A stretch of 64,000 nucleotides of DNA from Rhizobium sp. Root483D2 (GCF_001426685.1 NZ_LMFB01000015.1:185657-249656); one strand, 5' to 3'; shown: positions 15,390-27,028, numbered from the stretch's first letter. The notes: generated from the letters alone by a model not told the origin. Program-made: numbers and translations.

Positions 15390-16676
15390 GTGAGATTGAT
15401 ATGTGTGCTGCGTTTGTTGTTGACCGCCATACTACTGCTTTTTCTCTGTGCGTCGCCTAGCTTGTCGGCGGAAAAGGTATTTGGGCCCTTCTCGGTTGCA
15501 GATGCGGCTCCGAACGTCATTGTACTAAATGGCGAGATCGATATCGGTTCAGCTCTTAACTTTCGACGTGCCCTTCAAGCTGCGCCCAATGCGAAGCTTC
15601 TGACATTGAACAGCCCAGGTGGCACCGTGCAAATGGCGTTGCTCATCGCTGACGACGTTCATGAGCGTGGCATGTCAACATACATCACAAAGGAAAGCGG
15701 CTGCCTTTCTGCGTGTGCTCTTATTTTCCTAGCAGGCGTTGAGCGCCAAACCGACGGAACACTTGGCGTTCATCAAATTTCATCGGACTCCGGGGATTTG
15801 GTCAGCGCTCAGCTCTCAATTTCGGATATACTCGATGTTCTTAATCGTTTCGGCACGCCGATCGAAGTTATGACTTGGATGTTTAAGACTCCGCCGAACG
15901 ATATGCACGTATTCACTGCAGACGAAATCGAGAGCTACAAGATCAATCGCAAACGACAGGGGCTTGCGCCGACACCGTCGCAGACATTGGCTACAGCCGA
16001 ACGCAGCGCAAACGCCACGACCGTAACGCCCAGCCCGGTTACGCCGCTGGCAACAGCGACCAAGACGAGCCACGATGCAGTATCCAACGATGAGGCGCTC
16101 GCCAATCTGTCCGCGATTGAAGACTATACGCGACGTCCGACTCGAATGGCGCTATACACCGGCCTGGATTTGTTTGGTGATGACATCCAAGCAGAACGCA
16201 CGATCGATGCAGCAGAATGTGCTAAGACTTGCCTGTCGATGAATGGTGTATGCAAAGCGTTCACCTTCAACACGAGCTCGAAGATTACCAAGGGCCCGAA
16301 CTGCTTTCTGAAATCAAAAGAGGGACGTGCCGATGGGAATTCGGTTGCAATCTCCGGCAGGTTTCTGAGCAGTGTAGAACCGGATCCTCAAAATTTCACA
16401 ATCAGCACGATCGACCCCACGGCATCGCTGTTCAAGGACGTCGATCTACCAGGAGGCGATCTTACGTCTCGACCGGCACAGATCGGTGGCAATGCTCAAC
16501 AATGTCGGCTTGCATGCATCGATCAGGGGCGCTGCGTTGCTTTCACTTATATCAAACGGAAAAAGGAATGCTGGCTCAAGGGCGTTGTAGGATCGCCGAA
16601 ATATCGAGCTGGCTTGGTTACTGGCATAAAGGACGTAAAGTCATTCTCTGCTGCAAAAATTATCAGCCTGCAATAA
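15390..16676 (+). CDS. Secreted ClpP-fold protein with two PAN/Apple domains
   Basis: 428 aa, GTG start. Signal peptide 1-27 (hydrophobic LLLTAILLLFLCASPSLSA). Residues 40-190 show a ClpP-like fold: SPGGTV (75-80), the serine motif GCLSACALIF with Ser107 and the histidine motif LGVHQ with His128, so a Ser-His dyad is present. Thr/Ser/Pro-rich linker 191-235. Two PAN-type modules follow: residues 256-325 (Cys277, 281, 288, 305) and 347-413 (Cys372, 376, 382, 394), both with C-x3-C and AFT(F/Y) strands. PAN domains bind proteins or sugars, so this may be a periplasmic protease or binding protein. Base composition is lower in GC than the surroundings and the gene sits beside tRNA-Ser. Confidence 0.75.
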   Translation: MRLICVLRLLLTAILLLFLCASPSLSAEKVFGPFSVADAAPNVIVLNGEIDIGSALNFRRALQAAPNAKLLTLNSPGGTVQMALLIADDVHERGMSTYITKESGCLSACALIFLAGVERQTDGTLGVHQISSDSGDLVSAQLSISDILDVLNRFGTPIEVMTWMFKTPPNDMHVFTADEIESYKINRKRQGLAPTPSQTLATAERSANATTVTPSPVTPLATATKTSHDAVSNDEALANLSAIEDYTRRPTRMALYTGLDLFGDDIQAERTIDAAECAKTCLSMNGVCKAFTFNTSSKITKGPNCFLKSKEGRADGNSVAISGRFLSSVEPDPQNFTISTIDPTASLFKDVDLPGGDLTSRPAQIGGNAQQCRLACIDQGRCVAFTYIKRKKECWLKGVVGSPKYRAGLVTGIKDVKSFSAAKIISLQ

Positions 16677-16729
16677 AGTGCTTCACAGTCTCGCTGCAAA
16701 TGCGCCTTAACGCATAAACCCAGGCAGAA

Positions 16730-16819
16730 TGGCGGAGAGGGTGGGATTTGAACCCACGATACCCTTGCAGGTATGCCGCATTTCGAGTGCGGTGCGTTCG
16801 ACCACTCTGCCACCTCTCC
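16730..16819 (-). tRNA. tRNA-Ser (anticodon CGA)
   Basis: Minus-strand cloverleaf with 7-bp acceptor GGAGAGG/CCTCTCC, D-arm, anticodon loop CTCGAAA (anticodon CGA), the long class II variable arm expected for serine, T-loop TTCAAAT, discriminator G and an encoded CCA end. Length about 90 nt, normal for tRNA-Ser. Confidence 0.95.
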
Positions 16820-17107
16820 GGATATGCTGGTCGGCGCCATCAGCGCGAGGCGGTTCATAGCGGCAGTTTTCGGCAATGACAAGAGGGCGGATCAAGGAAA
16901 ATCAAGCTTATCGGCGTCTTTCACCTTGACAGTTTTGCCGGCTTCACGTAATTCGCGAACTCGAAGTGGTGTGGCATGCCCTCACCGCGCCGGGTTTCTA
17001 TTTGCCCGTTTCACCGGCAATGCCGACAAGGCTTTGTCATCGTCCGACTGAAGAAAAAGACGGCCCCGCTTTGGCGGAGAGCCGGAACGAACATGAAAGG
17101 ATATAAA

Positions 17108-17485
17108 ATGTTCGCAGTCATCAAGACCGGCGGTAAACAGTACCGCGTGGCAGCCAACGACGTTCTGACGATTGAAAAATTGGAAGGCGCCGCAGGCGAC
17201 AAGATTGAATTCACCGAGATCCTGATGGTCGGCGTCGGCGCCGATGCAACCATCGGTGCTCCGTTTGTTGAAGGTGCCGTTGTCAGCGCCGAAGTTGTGG
17301 AACACGGCCGCGCCAAGAAGGTCATCGCCTTCAAGAAGCGCCGCCGCCAGAACTCGAAGCGTACCCGCGGTCACCGCCAGCACAACACGACTGTCCGCAT
17401 TCTGGACATCGCTGGTGCTGCCGGCGCGAAGGCGAAGAAGGCTTCCAAGAAGTCCGACGACGCTGCCGCTGAAGCCGCAAACTGA
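17108..17485 (+). CDS. rplU: 50S ribosomal protein L21
   Basis: 125 aa. [27 protein letters not shown] is the universal L21 start, and [28 protein letters not shown] the rRNA-binding core. The C-terminal 25 residues form an Ala/Lys-rich tail typical of alphaproteobacterial L21. ATG at 17108 follows AAAGGA; the frame is open further upstream without meaning. The 288-bp leader after tRNA-Ser probably holds the promoter. L21 binds 23S rRNA early in 50S assembly; rpmA follows after 32 bases. Confidence 0.98.
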   Translation: MFAVIKTGGKQYRVAANDVLTIEKLEGAAGDKIEFTEILMVGVGADATIGAPFVEGAVVSAEVVEHGRAKKVIAFKKRRRQNSKRTRGHRQHNTTVRILDIAGAAGAKAKKASKKSDDAAAEAAN

Positions 17486-17517
17486 GACACGGATCCAAGG
17501 TTTAAAGGAGAACACCC

Positions 17518-17787
17518 ATGGCACATAAAAAAGCTGGCGGTTCCTCGCGCAACGGTCGCGATTCACAGTCCAAGCGCCTCGGCGTGAAGAAGTTCGGTGG
17601 CGAAGTCGTCATTCCGGGCAACATCATTCTGCGCCAGCGCGGAACCCAGTGGCATCCGGGCGCCAATGTCGGCCTCGGCAAGGACCACACCATTTTTGCA
17701 CTGACGGCCGGTAACGTAAACTACCGTACGAAGGCCAATGGCCGCGTGTACGTGTCTGTCATGCCGAAAGCCGAAGCAGCGGAATAA
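17518..17787 (+). CDS. rpmA: 50S ribosomal protein L27
   Basis: 89 aa. [28 protein letters not shown] is the classic L27 N-terminus that reaches toward the peptidyl-transferase centre; no N-terminal cleavage extension (as found in Firmicutes) is present. AAAGGAG precedes the ATG. Co-transcribed with rplU; the strong hairpin at 17857-17894 ends the operon. Confidence 0.98.
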   Translation: MAHKKAGGSSRNGRDSQSKRLGVKKFGGEVVIPGNIILRQRGTQWHPGANVGLGKDHTIFALTAGNVNYRTKANGRVYVSVMPKAEAAE

Positions 17788-17856
17788 GCCGGTAGCGCTC
17801 TTAAAACAGCCGGCGTCTCATCGACCCGGCTGACGCTTACCGTTCAGGCCAAGATC

Positions 17857-17894
17857 AAAAGGGGAGATGGGGCAATGCCCGATCTCCCCTTTTT
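17857..17894 (+). terminator. Intrinsic terminator of rplU-rpmA
   Basis: AAAAGGGGAGAT (17857-17868) pairs with ATCTCCCCTTTT (17882-17893), with an inner GGG/CCC pairing, followed by a T-run. This also argues against starting the next gene at the ATG inside the hairpin (17867). Confidence 0.9.
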
Positions 17895-17914
17895 CACGTC
17901 TTGGAGGACTGAAC

Positions 17915-18571
17915 ATGCAAAGCGAATTGTTGAGGGAGAGCCAATCCCGGTCTCCCCGGGAAGATTCCCTGGAATCTTCTCAGGAGCGGCTGCGGCCCCA
18001 ACGGTCAAGGACCGATTGCCCGATATTGTTATCGCCCAGGCTCGTTTTGCGCGCCCCCCACGAAGACGATATCGACGCCCTTGCCCATCTTGCCAACAAC
18101 GCCAATATCGCCACCATGGTTTCGCGCATGCCGCACCCATACACGGTGGCCGATGCTGCGGATTTCGTACGCCGTACGAAGACGGGCACGATTGGCAAGT
18201 GCGTCTATGCGATTACCAAAGCGGATAATGGCGCATTTCTCGGTTGCTGCGGTATCGAGCCGCATCCCGACGGCAAGACGGCGGAGCTCGGCTATTGGCT
18301 GGGCGAACCGCACTGGAACAAGGGCTATGCCACGGAGGCGGCACAGGCGCTGACAGACATGGCTTTCCGCACCCGCGATATCGACCAGATCGATGCGCGC
18401 TGCCGGGTCATGAACGTCGCCTCGCGGCGGGTCATCCAGAAATGCGGCTTCCAGTTCCAGGGAAGCGGCATGGTCGACAGCCAGGCGCTCGGCGGCATGA
18501 TGTCGGTCGAATGGTACAGGCTCGACCGCAAGACCTGGATGTCGTTGCGCAGCTGGGGAGGTCTGCGATGA
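17915..18571 (+). CDS. GNAT family N-acetyltransferase (RimJ/RimL type) 1
   Basis: 218 aa from the ATG at 17915, which has GGAGGA eight bases upstream; an in-frame ATG at 17867 lies inside the rpmA terminator and is rejected. After a 35-residue polar leader the protein shows SPRLVLRAPHEDDIDALAHLANN, the core ELGYWLGEPHWNKGYATEAAQAL (acetyl-CoA loop around residues 125-145) and NVASRRVIQKCGFQ. These enzymes acetylate protein N-termini or small amines; the substrate here is unknown. The stop overlaps the next gene (ATGA). Confidence 0.88.
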   Translation: MQSELLRESQSRSPREDSLESSQERLRPQRSRTDCPILLSPRLVLRAPHEDDIDALAHLANNANIATMVSRMPHPYTVADAADFVRRTKTGTIGKCVYAITKADNGAFLGCCGIEPHPDGKTAELGYWLGEPHWNKGYATEAAQALTDMAFRTRDIDQIDARCRVMNVASRRVIQKCGFQFQGSGMVDSQALGGMMSVEWYRLDRKTWMSLRSWGGLR

Positions 18572-19149
18572 CCGCTCATCTGAAGGAACGGCCAAAAACC
18601 GCCATGCGTCCCGATCCCGGTGCGTGCCCCATCATCGAAACAGCCAGGCTGGTTTTGCGTCCGCACAAACTGTCCGATGCCGATGCGGTGGCACAATCGC
18701 TTGCCGATTACCAGGTCTCGCGCATGCTGGCGCGGGTTCCGGTCCCCTACCACCGGCAGGATGCGCTCGATTGGCTGGTCAGCCAGGGTTCGGGGCTGAT
18801 TGCCGGCTGGACGCTGGCGATCACCACCGGCGACGACGTCCATATCGGCAGCGTCGGCATCGAGTTGCGGCATGGCCAGTGGCATCTCGGCTACTGGCTG
18901 AACCGCTACTACTGGAACCGTGGTTATGCCAGCGAAGCGGTGCATGCCGCGATAGAGCGGTTCTTCCGCCGCATGCCGTCAACCACCCTGCATTCCGGCG
19001 TCTTCGCCGACAATGCGGGATCGCTGAAGCTGCAGAAGAAGCTCGGCTTCGAGATTACCGGCTGCAGCCAGATCTATGCACTGGCCCGCAACGGCATGGT
19101 CAGCCATATCGAGACCATGATCACGGCAGGCGCCCTGCGCGCGCCTTAA
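18568..19149 (+). CDS. GNAT family N-acetyltransferase (RimJ/RimL type) 2
   Basis: 193 aa. ETARLVLRPHKLSDADAVAQSLAD, then GYWLNRYYWNRGYASEAVHAAI as acetyl-CoA loop and NAGSLKLQKKLGFEITG. It is clearly homologous to the preceding gene, so the pair arose by tandem duplication. The ATG overlaps the stop of copy 1 (ATGA), so the two are translationally coupled. A strong hairpin after the stop ends the unit. Confidence 0.88.
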   Translation: MTAHLKERPKTAMRPDPGACPIIETARLVLRPHKLSDADAVAQSLADYQVSRMLARVPVPYHRQDALDWLVSQGSGLIAGWTLAITTGDDVHIGSVGIELRHGQWHLGYWLNRYYWNRGYASEAVHAAIERFFRRMPSTTLHSGVFADNAGSLKLQKKLGFEITGCSQIYALARNGMVSHIETMITAGALRAP

Positions 19150-19154
19150 CGAAC

Positions 19155-19187
19155 AAAGGCCCGCAGCTTATCGCTGCGGGCCTTTTT
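19155..19187. terminator. Bidirectional intrinsic terminator
   Basis: AAAGGCCCGCAGC (19155-19167), loop TTATC, GCTGCGGGCCTTT (19173-19185) and then TT. It sits between convergent stops at 19149 and 19195 and has A/T tracts on both sides, so it can serve both transcripts. Confidence 0.9.
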
Positions 19188-19194
19188 GGTTGCA

Positions 19195-21148
<1,954 letters not shown>

Positions 21149-21149
21149 C

Positions 21150-22319
21150 ATGACGCCGCAACGCAAACCGCTGGAAAAATACCGCCGGATTGTGATCAAG
21201 ATCGGCTCGGCCCTGCTTGTGGATCGCAAGACGGGACTGAAGAAGCAATGGCTGAATGCCATGTGCGCCGATATTGCGGCCTTGAGGTCCAAGGGCGTCG
21301 AGGTCCTCGTCGTCTCCTCCGGCGCCATTGCGCTGGGGCGTTCGGTGCTCGATCTCGCCCCCGGCGCGCTAAAACTTGAGGAAAGCCAGGCGGCGGCGGC
21401 CGTCGGCCAGATTGCGCTTGCCCGCGCCTGGTCCGAAAGCCTGTCGGCGGACGAGATCGTTGCCGGCCAGATTCTCTTGACGCTGGGCGATACCGAGGAG
21501 CGGCGGCGTTATCTCAACGCCCGCGCCACGATCAGCCAGCTCTTGAAGATGCGGGCCGTGCCGATCATCAACGAGAACGATACGGTCGCCACGACCGAAA
21601 TCCGCTACGGCGACAATGATCGCCTGGCCGCCCGCGTCGCCACCATGGCCGGCGCCGATCTGCTGGTGCTTCTCTCCGATATCGATGGGCTCTACACCGC
21701 CCCGCCGCATCTTGATCCCGATGCGCAGTTTCTTGAGACCATCGCGGAAATCACGCCCGATATCGAAGCAATGGCAGGCGGGGCCGCCTCCGAGCTATCG
21801 CGCGGCGGCATGCGCACCAAGATCGATGCCGGCAAGATCGCCACGGGTGCCGGCTGCGCCATGATCATTGCGTCCGGCAAGGTTGATCATCCGCTGTCGG
21901 CGATCGGCGAGGGCGCCCGCTCATCCTGGTTTGCACCATCGGGTTCGCCGGTGACGGCACGCAAGACCTGGATTGCCGGACAGTTGCTGCCGGCAGGCAG
22001 CCTTGCCATCGACGCCGGCGCTGAAACGGCGCTCCGTTCCGGCAAAAGCCTGCTTCCGGCCGGTGTCCGCCAGGTGACGGGCTCGTTCAGCCGTGGCGAT
22101 ACGATCGCGATTATCGGGGCGGAAGGCCGCGAGATTGCCAGGGGACTGGCCGGTTACGATGCCGATGAAGCCCGCCAGATCGCGGGCAAGAAATCAGCGG
22201 AAATTGCCGTTATCCTGGGGTATGCGGGACGCGCCGCGATGGTCCATCGCGACGATATGGTGATGACCGTATCTGCGAAGCGGGAGACGGATGCAGTGAG
22301 GAGCGACGCTCATGCTTGA
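21150..22319 (+). CDS. proB: Glutamate 5-kinase
   Basis: 389 aa. First step of proline synthesis: ATP-dependent phosphorylation of glutamate. Amino-acid-kinase domain from [14 protein letters not shown] through [20 protein letters not shown] and [12 protein letters not shown], then a C-terminal PUA domain from about residue 280 ([24 protein letters not shown]). The start is the ATG at 21150, one base after the obgE stop region; RBS-like AAGACTGA is weak and coupling to obgE is likely. Overlaps proA by 8 bases. Confidence 0.97.
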   Translation: MTPQRKPLEKYRRIVIKIGSALLVDRKTGLKKQWLNAMCADIAALRSKGVEVLVVSSGAIALGRSVLDLAPGALKLEESQAAAAVGQIALARAWSESLSADEIVAGQILLTLGDTEERRRYLNARATISQLLKMRAVPIINENDTVATTEIRYGDNDRLAARVATMAGADLLVLLSDIDGLYTAPPHLDPDAQFLETIAEITPDIEAMAGGAASELSRGGMRTKIDAGKIATGAGCAMIIASGKVDHPLSAIGEGARSSWFAPSGSPVTARKTWIAGQLLPAGSLAIDAGAETALRSGKSLLPAGVRQVTGSFSRGDTIAIIGAEGREIARGLAGYDADEARQIAGKKSAEIAVILGYAGRAAMVHRDDMVMTVSAKRETDAVRSDAHA

Positions 22320-23592
22320 CGATGCGCGAAAGAAAGAAGTCCAGGAATTGATGGCCGTGATCGGCCGTCAGGCCCGTGCCGCCAGCCGGCCGCTTGCCAC
22401 GGCGTCGGCCGAGCGAAAACACGCAGCCCTTATCAGCATGGCCAGCCATATCGTCGCCCATAAGGACGACATTCTCGCCGCCAATGCGCTTGACCTGGAA
22501 AACGCCCGCGAAACCGGCGTCGCCGCATCCTTTCTCGACCGGCTGACCCTGTCGGAAACCCGCGTCCTCGATATGGCCAATGCCATCCGGGCAATCGCCG
22601 AACTGCCCGATCCCGTCGGCGATATCCTTGCCGAGTGGGATCGTCCGAACGGCCTGCATATCGAGCGCGTGCGCACGCCGCTCGGCGTTATCGGCGTCAT
22701 CTATGAAAGCCGCCCGAACGTTACAGCTGACGCCGGCGCTCTGTGCCTCAAGGCCGGTAATACCGTGATCCTGCGCGGCGGCTCCGACAGTTTGCATTCA
22801 TCGCAGGCTATCCATGCCTGCATGGTGCAGGGCTTGAAGGATGCCGGACTTCCAGTGCATGCGATCCAGATGGTGCCGGTTTCCGATCGTTCGGCGGTCG
22901 GCGCCATGCTGACCGGTCTTGGCGGCTCGATCGACGTCATCGTTCCGCGTGGCGGCAAAAGCCTTGTCGCCCGTGTCCAGAACGAAGCCCGCGTCCCGGT
23001 TTTTGCCCATCTGGAAGGCCTTTGCCACGTCTATGTCGATGCTTCCGCTGATCTGGAGATGGCGAAAAAGATCGTCGTCAACGCCAAGATGCGCCGTACC
23101 GGCATTTGCGGCTCGGCCGAAACGCTGCTGATCGACAGTAAGGCCAAAGATAAATTCGTCGTCCCGCTGATTGCAGCCCTTCGCGATGCCGGCTGCGAGG
23201 TGCGCGCCAGCGAAGAAATCCGCGAGATTGTGCCGGGACTGATTGCAGCGACCGAGGAAGACTGGGCAACGGAATATCTCGATGCGATCATTTCGGTGAC
23301 GCTGGTCGATGGTATCGAAGGCGCGATCGATCATATCTCGTCCTGGTCATCGGCCCATACGGAAGCCGTCATTGCCGAAGATCCAGCCGTCGTCGAACGC
23401 TTCTTTGCAGAGGTCGATTCGGCCATCCTCTTGCACAATGCCTCGACCCAGTTTGCCGATGGCGGCGAATTCGGCATGGGCGGCGAGATTGGCATCGCCA
23501 CCGGCAAGATGCATGCGCGCGGACCGGTCGGCGTCGAACAATTGACCTCGTTCAAATACAGGGTGCGCGGCACCGGTCAGGTCCGGCCGTAA
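22312..23592 (+). CDS. proA: Gamma-glutamyl phosphate reductase
   Basis: 426 aa. Second step of proline synthesis, NADPH-dependent reduction of glutamyl phosphate to the semialdehyde. Aldehyde-dehydrogenase fold: [30 protein letters not shown], nucleotide-binding region and active-site [13 protein letters not shown] with the catalytic Cys, and the closing [20 protein letters not shown]. Overlaps proB (start inside its last codons), so ProB and ProA are produced together, as fits channelling of the labile intermediate. Confidence 0.97.
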   Translation: MLDDARKKEVQELMAVIGRQARAASRPLATASAERKHAALISMASHIVAHKDDILAANALDLENARETGVAASFLDRLTLSETRVLDMANAIRAIAELPDPVGDILAEWDRPNGLHIERVRTPLGVIGVIYESRPNVTADAGALCLKAGNTVILRGGSDSLHSSQAIHACMVQGLKDAGLPVHAIQMVPVSDRSAVGAMLTGLGGSIDVIVPRGGKSLVARVQNEARVPVFAHLEGLCHVYVDASADLEMAKKIVVNAKMRRTGICGSAETLLIDSKAKDKFVVPLIAALRDAGCEVRASEEIREIVPGLIAATEEDWATEYLDAIISVTLVDGIEGAIDHISSWSSAHTEAVIAEDPAVVERFFAEVDSAILLHNASTQFADGGEFGMGGEIGIATGKMHARGPVGVEQLTSFKYRVRGTGQVRP

Positions 23593-23593
23593 G

Positions 23594-24211
23594 GTGAAGC
23601 CGGGCGATGTCGATCCGTTTTACCTGAAAATGCCCCATGTCGAGACCGGCATGACCGTTGGATTGTTCGGCGGTTCGTTCAATCCGCCGCATGACGGCCA
23701 TGTGCTGGTTGCCGATATCGCGCTGCGCCGGCTTGGTCTTCAGCAGCTCTGGTGGATGGTCACTCCAGGCAATCCGCTGAAGAGCCGCAATCATCTGGCG
23801 CCACTTTCAGAACGGATCGCACTCAGCGAGAAGATCGCCCATGATCCGCGCATCAAGGTGACGGCCTTCGAGCAATCGCTCGGCCAGAGCTACACCGCCC
23901 GCACGCTGGAAAAGATCCGGGAGCGAAATCGCGGCATCCATTTCGTCTGGATCATGGGCGCCGACAATCTGAAGAATTTTCACCACTGGCAGGACTGGCA
24001 GAAGATCGCCTGCACCTTTCCCATCGCCGTCATCGACCGCCCCGGCGACACGCTGTCCTATCTGTCCTCGAAGATGGCGAAAACCTTTGATTACGCCCGC
24101 GTGGACGAAGCCCATGCCGCAAGCCTTGCCTGGCGCAAGGCGCCCGCCTGGACGTTTATCCACGGACCACGCTCACCACTCAGCTCCACGGCGCTGCGGG
24201 CGAAATCTTGA
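23594..24211 (+). CDS. nadD: Nicotinate-nucleotide adenylyltransferase
   Basis: 205 aa from the GTG at 23594; alternative starts are the ATGs at 23630 (MPHVE) and 23651. Rhizobial NadD proteins commonly keep a short leader before MPHVE, which favours the longer form. The nucleotidyltransferase motif GLFGGSFNPPHDGH and the C-terminal PLSSTALRAK (ISSTxIR-type) are present, with WWMVTPGNPLK in between. It makes deamido-NAD from NaMN and ATP. Begins one base after proA. Confidence 0.93.
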   Translation: MKPGDVDPFYLKMPHVETGMTVGLFGGSFNPPHDGHVLVADIALRRLGLQQLWWMVTPGNPLKSRNHLAPLSERIALSEKIAHDPRIKVTAFEQSLGQSYTARTLEKIRERNRGIHFVWIMGADNLKNFHHWQDWQKIACTFPIAVIDRPGDTLSYLSSKMAKTFDYARVDEAHAASLAWRKAPAWTFIHGPRSPLSSTALRAKS

Positions 24212-24317
24212 GTGTATATAAGCAATGATTAACCGTCATTTATTTCTCGTGTCTTGAAACCTTGGGGTATTGGTGCCTACATTTAGAGTGCGGCTCGACC
24301 GACATTCGAATCGCAAC

Positions 24318-24764
24318 ATGCCTGTTCTGTTCACCTGGAAAGGAAAACCTCTGACAACAGTACACGCGAAGGGAAATGTCACTCGCATTTTCCCGCAAAG
24401 CCCGGAGCGTAGCGACGAAGCCGCTGCCCGTGCTCTTCAGCTGGTTCTCGGCAGTCTCGAGGACTCGAAGGCAGAAGATATTGTCACCATCAACATTGCC
24501 GGCAAATCCGCGCTGGGAGACTACATGGTCGTGGTCTCAGGGCGCTCGAGCAGGCATGTCATGGCGATTGCCGATCACCTGATCACTGATCTTAAGGACG
24601 GTGGCCAGGGCAATGCCCGCGTTGAAGGTCTGGAGACCGGCGACTGGGTGCTGATCGACGGCGGCGACATTATCGTTCACGTCTTCCGCCCGGAAATTCG
24701 CGAGTTCTACAACATCGAAAAGATGTGGGCCGCGCCGGACATGGAAGACGGCACTTTGCACTGA
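24318..24764 (+). CDS. rsfS: Ribosome silencing factor RsfS
   Basis: 148 aa as drawn. The RsfS/YbeB core runs from about residue 35: ALQLVLGSLEDSKAEDIVTINIAGKSALGDYMVVVSGRSSRHVMAIADHL, then GLETGDWVLIDGGDIIVHVFRPEIREFYNIEKMW. It binds L14 and blocks 50S-30S joining in starvation. The start is unclear: ATG at 24318 (chosen), GTG at 24270, or a CTG at 24351 that has AAAGGA at good distance and would give the LTTVHAKG start seen in related proteins. It follows nadD by about 100 bases. Confidence 0.92.
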   Translation: MPVLFTWKGKPLTTVHAKGNVTRIFPQSPERSDEAAARALQLVLGSLEDSKAEDIVTINIAGKSALGDYMVVVSGRSSRHVMAIADHLITDLKDGGQGNARVEGLETGDWVLIDGGDIIVHVFRPEIREFYNIEKMWAAPDMEDGTLH

Positions 24765-24987
24765 GCCTTTAAGCACCCTTTCCGGGCGCTTGAGCGCGAG
24801 TGATACATTTGGATCCTGCATGGCCTGCAGGTCACGTTGGTTGATTGCGGCCATTCGCAGTTTGAGTTTTGCCACCAGCGCTCCGCTGGGCAGGAAAAGA
24901 ATGTGCTTGCTTGCTGTCTACGCTCAGACGCCTTGGCTGGTCTCGTGAAGGAAACGCGACCAGCTCTCTACACATGAAGGAATTGAC

Positions 24988-25470
24988 ATGCGGGTTGGCC
25001 TCTTTGCCGTCGGGCGTCTCAAGGCTGGCCCGGAAAAAGATCTAGCGGCCCGTTATCTCGACCGTTTTGCCAAGGCTGGCCCAGCGATCGGCCTTGAACT
25101 CTCGCGAATTGCCGAAGTGCCCGAAAGCCGCAGCTCAAGTTCGGACACGCGCAAGCGCGAAGAAGCGGCCCTGCTTGAAAAATCCCTGCCGGACGCCAGT
25201 CTTCTCATTCTTCTCGACGAACGCGGCAAGGCGCTCGATTCGGAAGGGTTCGCCACCCTGATTGGCACCTTCCGCGACAGCGGCAAACGCGAGCTGACGA
25301 TCGCGATCGGCGGCGCCGACGGCCTCGATCCCGCCCTTCACGCCAGGGCCGATGCCGTCATCTGCCTTGGTAAAATGACGTGGCCGCATCAATTGGTGCG
25401 AATTCTCATCGCAGAACAGCTTTACCGGGCCGTCACCATCCTCTCGGGCCATCCCTATCATCGCGTTTGA
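24988..25470 (+). CDS. rlmH: 23S rRNA pseudouridine-1915 N3-methyltransferase RlmH
   Basis: 160 aa SPOUT methyltransferase. Core motifs LLILLDERGKALDSEGFATLI, TIAIGGADGL and the knot end MTWPHQLVRILIAEQLYRAVTILSGHPYHRV match the family. It methylates pseudouridine 1915 in helix 69 on assembled 70S ribosomes. The ATG follows GAAGGAATTG. A gap of 223 bases separates it from rsfS; no gene was supported there. Next comes the EnvC-like gene, 118 bases on. Confidence 0.96.
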   Translation: MRVGLFAVGRLKAGPEKDLAARYLDRFAKAGPAIGLELSRIAEVPESRSSSSDTRKREEAALLEKSLPDASLLILLDERGKALDSEGFATLIGTFRDSGKRELTIAIGGADGLDPALHARADAVICLGKMTWPHQLVRILIAEQLYRAVTILSGHPYHRV

Positions 25471-25588
25471 GCGATCGCCGTTACACCGCCATCCGGATGC
25501 CGCAATTGCCACGAATGGCTGTTGGCTGAAATCCCCAAATCAGCGTAGGGTTTTCAGCTGAAAGACACGGCTGACAGCGAATGGCGGA

Positions 25589-27028
25589 ATGACGACAGGT
25601 GCGGCAAAGCAGGCACGGGAAAAGCAGCCGGGATCGACCGGAAGGCTTGGCTTTCGCGTGGGGCTCATGACCGTTCTCCTGCTTGCCGCCACTGGTGCCC
25701 CAGCGCAAACTCCGGAAAACCCCGGTCAAACCCCACCGGAAACCGCTGGACAGTTTCCGGCGCAAGCCGATCCCGCTGCAAACCTCGCCTTGAAACGCGA
25801 CAGCACCCGCAGCGAACTGGAAGCCCTGTCGAAGACCATCACGCTTTCCAATGACCGCGCCGCGCAATTGCAGGCCGGGATCGCTGAGCTTGAGAAAACC
25901 AGTGAATCGCTGCGCACGGCGCTGGTCGCATCGGCTGATAAGCGCAAGGCATTGGAACAGCAGATCATCGACGGCGAAGATAAGCTGAACACGTTGCGGA
26001 CAAAGGAAGACGCCGTTCACGCTTCCCTGCGCGCCCGGCGCGGGGTGCTGGCCGAAGTGCTGGCAGCGCTGCAGCGCATGGGCCGCAACCCGCCGCCGGC
26101 TCTTCTGGTGACCCCGGAAGACGCGCTGGGCTCGGTGCGAAGCGCCATCCTTCTTGGCGCGGTCGTTCCCGGCATCCGCCACGAAACGGAAAACCTTGCG
26201 GCCGATCTGAAAGCTCTTGCAGGCGTCCGCAAGGAAATCGTCACCCAGAAGCAGGCTCTCGGCGACGATATGACGGCGCGGCTCGAGGAAGAGCGGCGCA
26301 TGAACATGCTGATCGTTGAAAAACAGAAGCTGAAGCAGCGCAGCGCCACCGAACTTGCCTCAGAACGCCGCAAGGCCGAGCAGCTTGCCGCGCAGGCAAC
26401 CAGCCTTGAAGGGCTGATCGGCTCGATCGAAAGCGAGATTACATCTGCCCGCGATGCGGCCGCAGCCGCCAAGGCCGAAGAGGAAAACCGCCGGCTGATG
26501 TCGGAGGCCCAGCGCAACGAGGCCCGCGCGCTGGCCAACAGCACGACGCCCGACAAAAACCGTATTGCGCCTGCATATGCGTTTTCGGACCTGCAGAAAA
26601 AACTCGCACTTCCGGTTGCCGGATCTGTCCTGCGCACGTTCGGCGACGCCGACGGCACGGGGCACTCCCTTCAGGGCATGATGCTTGAGACCAATGCGGG
26701 GGCTTTGGTGACGGCGCCGTCGGATGGCTGGATCGTTTTTGCCGGCACGTTCCGCAGCTACGGCCAGATGATCATTCTCAATCCCGGCGACGGCTATCAC
26801 GTCGTTCTGTCCGGTTTGGAAGACGTGACAGTGCAGCAAGGCCAGTTCGTCGTTGCCGGTGAACCGCTTGGGACCATGGGTAACAAAAGAGTGGCCAGCG
26901 CCACTGCATTGGCGCTGGAAACCGAACGTCCGACGCTTTACATTGAATTCAGGAAAGACGGAAAACCGGTTGATTCCCGACCATGGTGGACCGCAGCAGA
27001 CACCGGAAAGGCACGCAATGATTCATAG
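25589..27028 (+). CDS. EnvC-like murein hydrolase activator (degenerate LytM domain)
   Basis: 479 aa. Hydrophobic segment at about 23-40 (signal peptide or anchor, ending AQT), coiled coil from about 60-125 and 210-320, then a LytM/M23 domain at about 340-465. The zinc ligands of active M23 peptidases are missing: where HxGxD is expected it reads GMMLET, and the HxH site reads YHVVLSG. This is the EnvC pattern, so it probably activates amidases during septum splitting rather than cutting peptidoglycan itself. Its stop overlaps ctpA by 11 bases. The neighbourhood (ctpA, DivDAC-type gene) is envelope-related. Confidence 0.88.
   Translation: MTTGAAKQAREKQPGSTGRLGFRVGLMTVLLLAATGAPAQTPENPGQTPPETAGQFPAQADPAANLALKRDSTRSELEALSKTITLSNDRAAQLQAGIAELEKTSESLRTALVASADKRKALEQQIIDGEDKLNTLRTKEDAVHASLRARRGVLAEVLAALQRMGRNPPPALLVTPEDALGSVRSAILLGAVVPGIRHETENLAADLKALAGVRKEIVTQKQALGDDMTARLEEERRMNMLIVEKQKLKQRSATELASERRKAEQLAAQATSLEGLIGSIESEITSARDAAAAAKAEEENRRLMSEAQRNEARALANSTTPDKNRIAPAYAFSDLQKKLALPVAGSVLRTFGDADGTGHSLQGMMLETNAGALVTAPSDGWIVFAGTFRSYGQMIILNPGDGYHVVLSGLEDVTVQQGQFVVAGEPLGTMGNKRVASATALALETERPTLYIEFRKDGKPVDSRPWWTAADTGKARNDS

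Noticed and set aside
17867-17914. Upstream ATG for the first GNAT gene
   Set aside because: It lies inside the rpmA terminator hairpin; the ATG at 17915 has GGAGGA at the correct distance.
24537-24875. Minus-strand ORF with protein-like stretch between rsfS and rlmH
   Set aside because: Mostly antisense to rsfS, with no ribosome binding site and no family resemblance.
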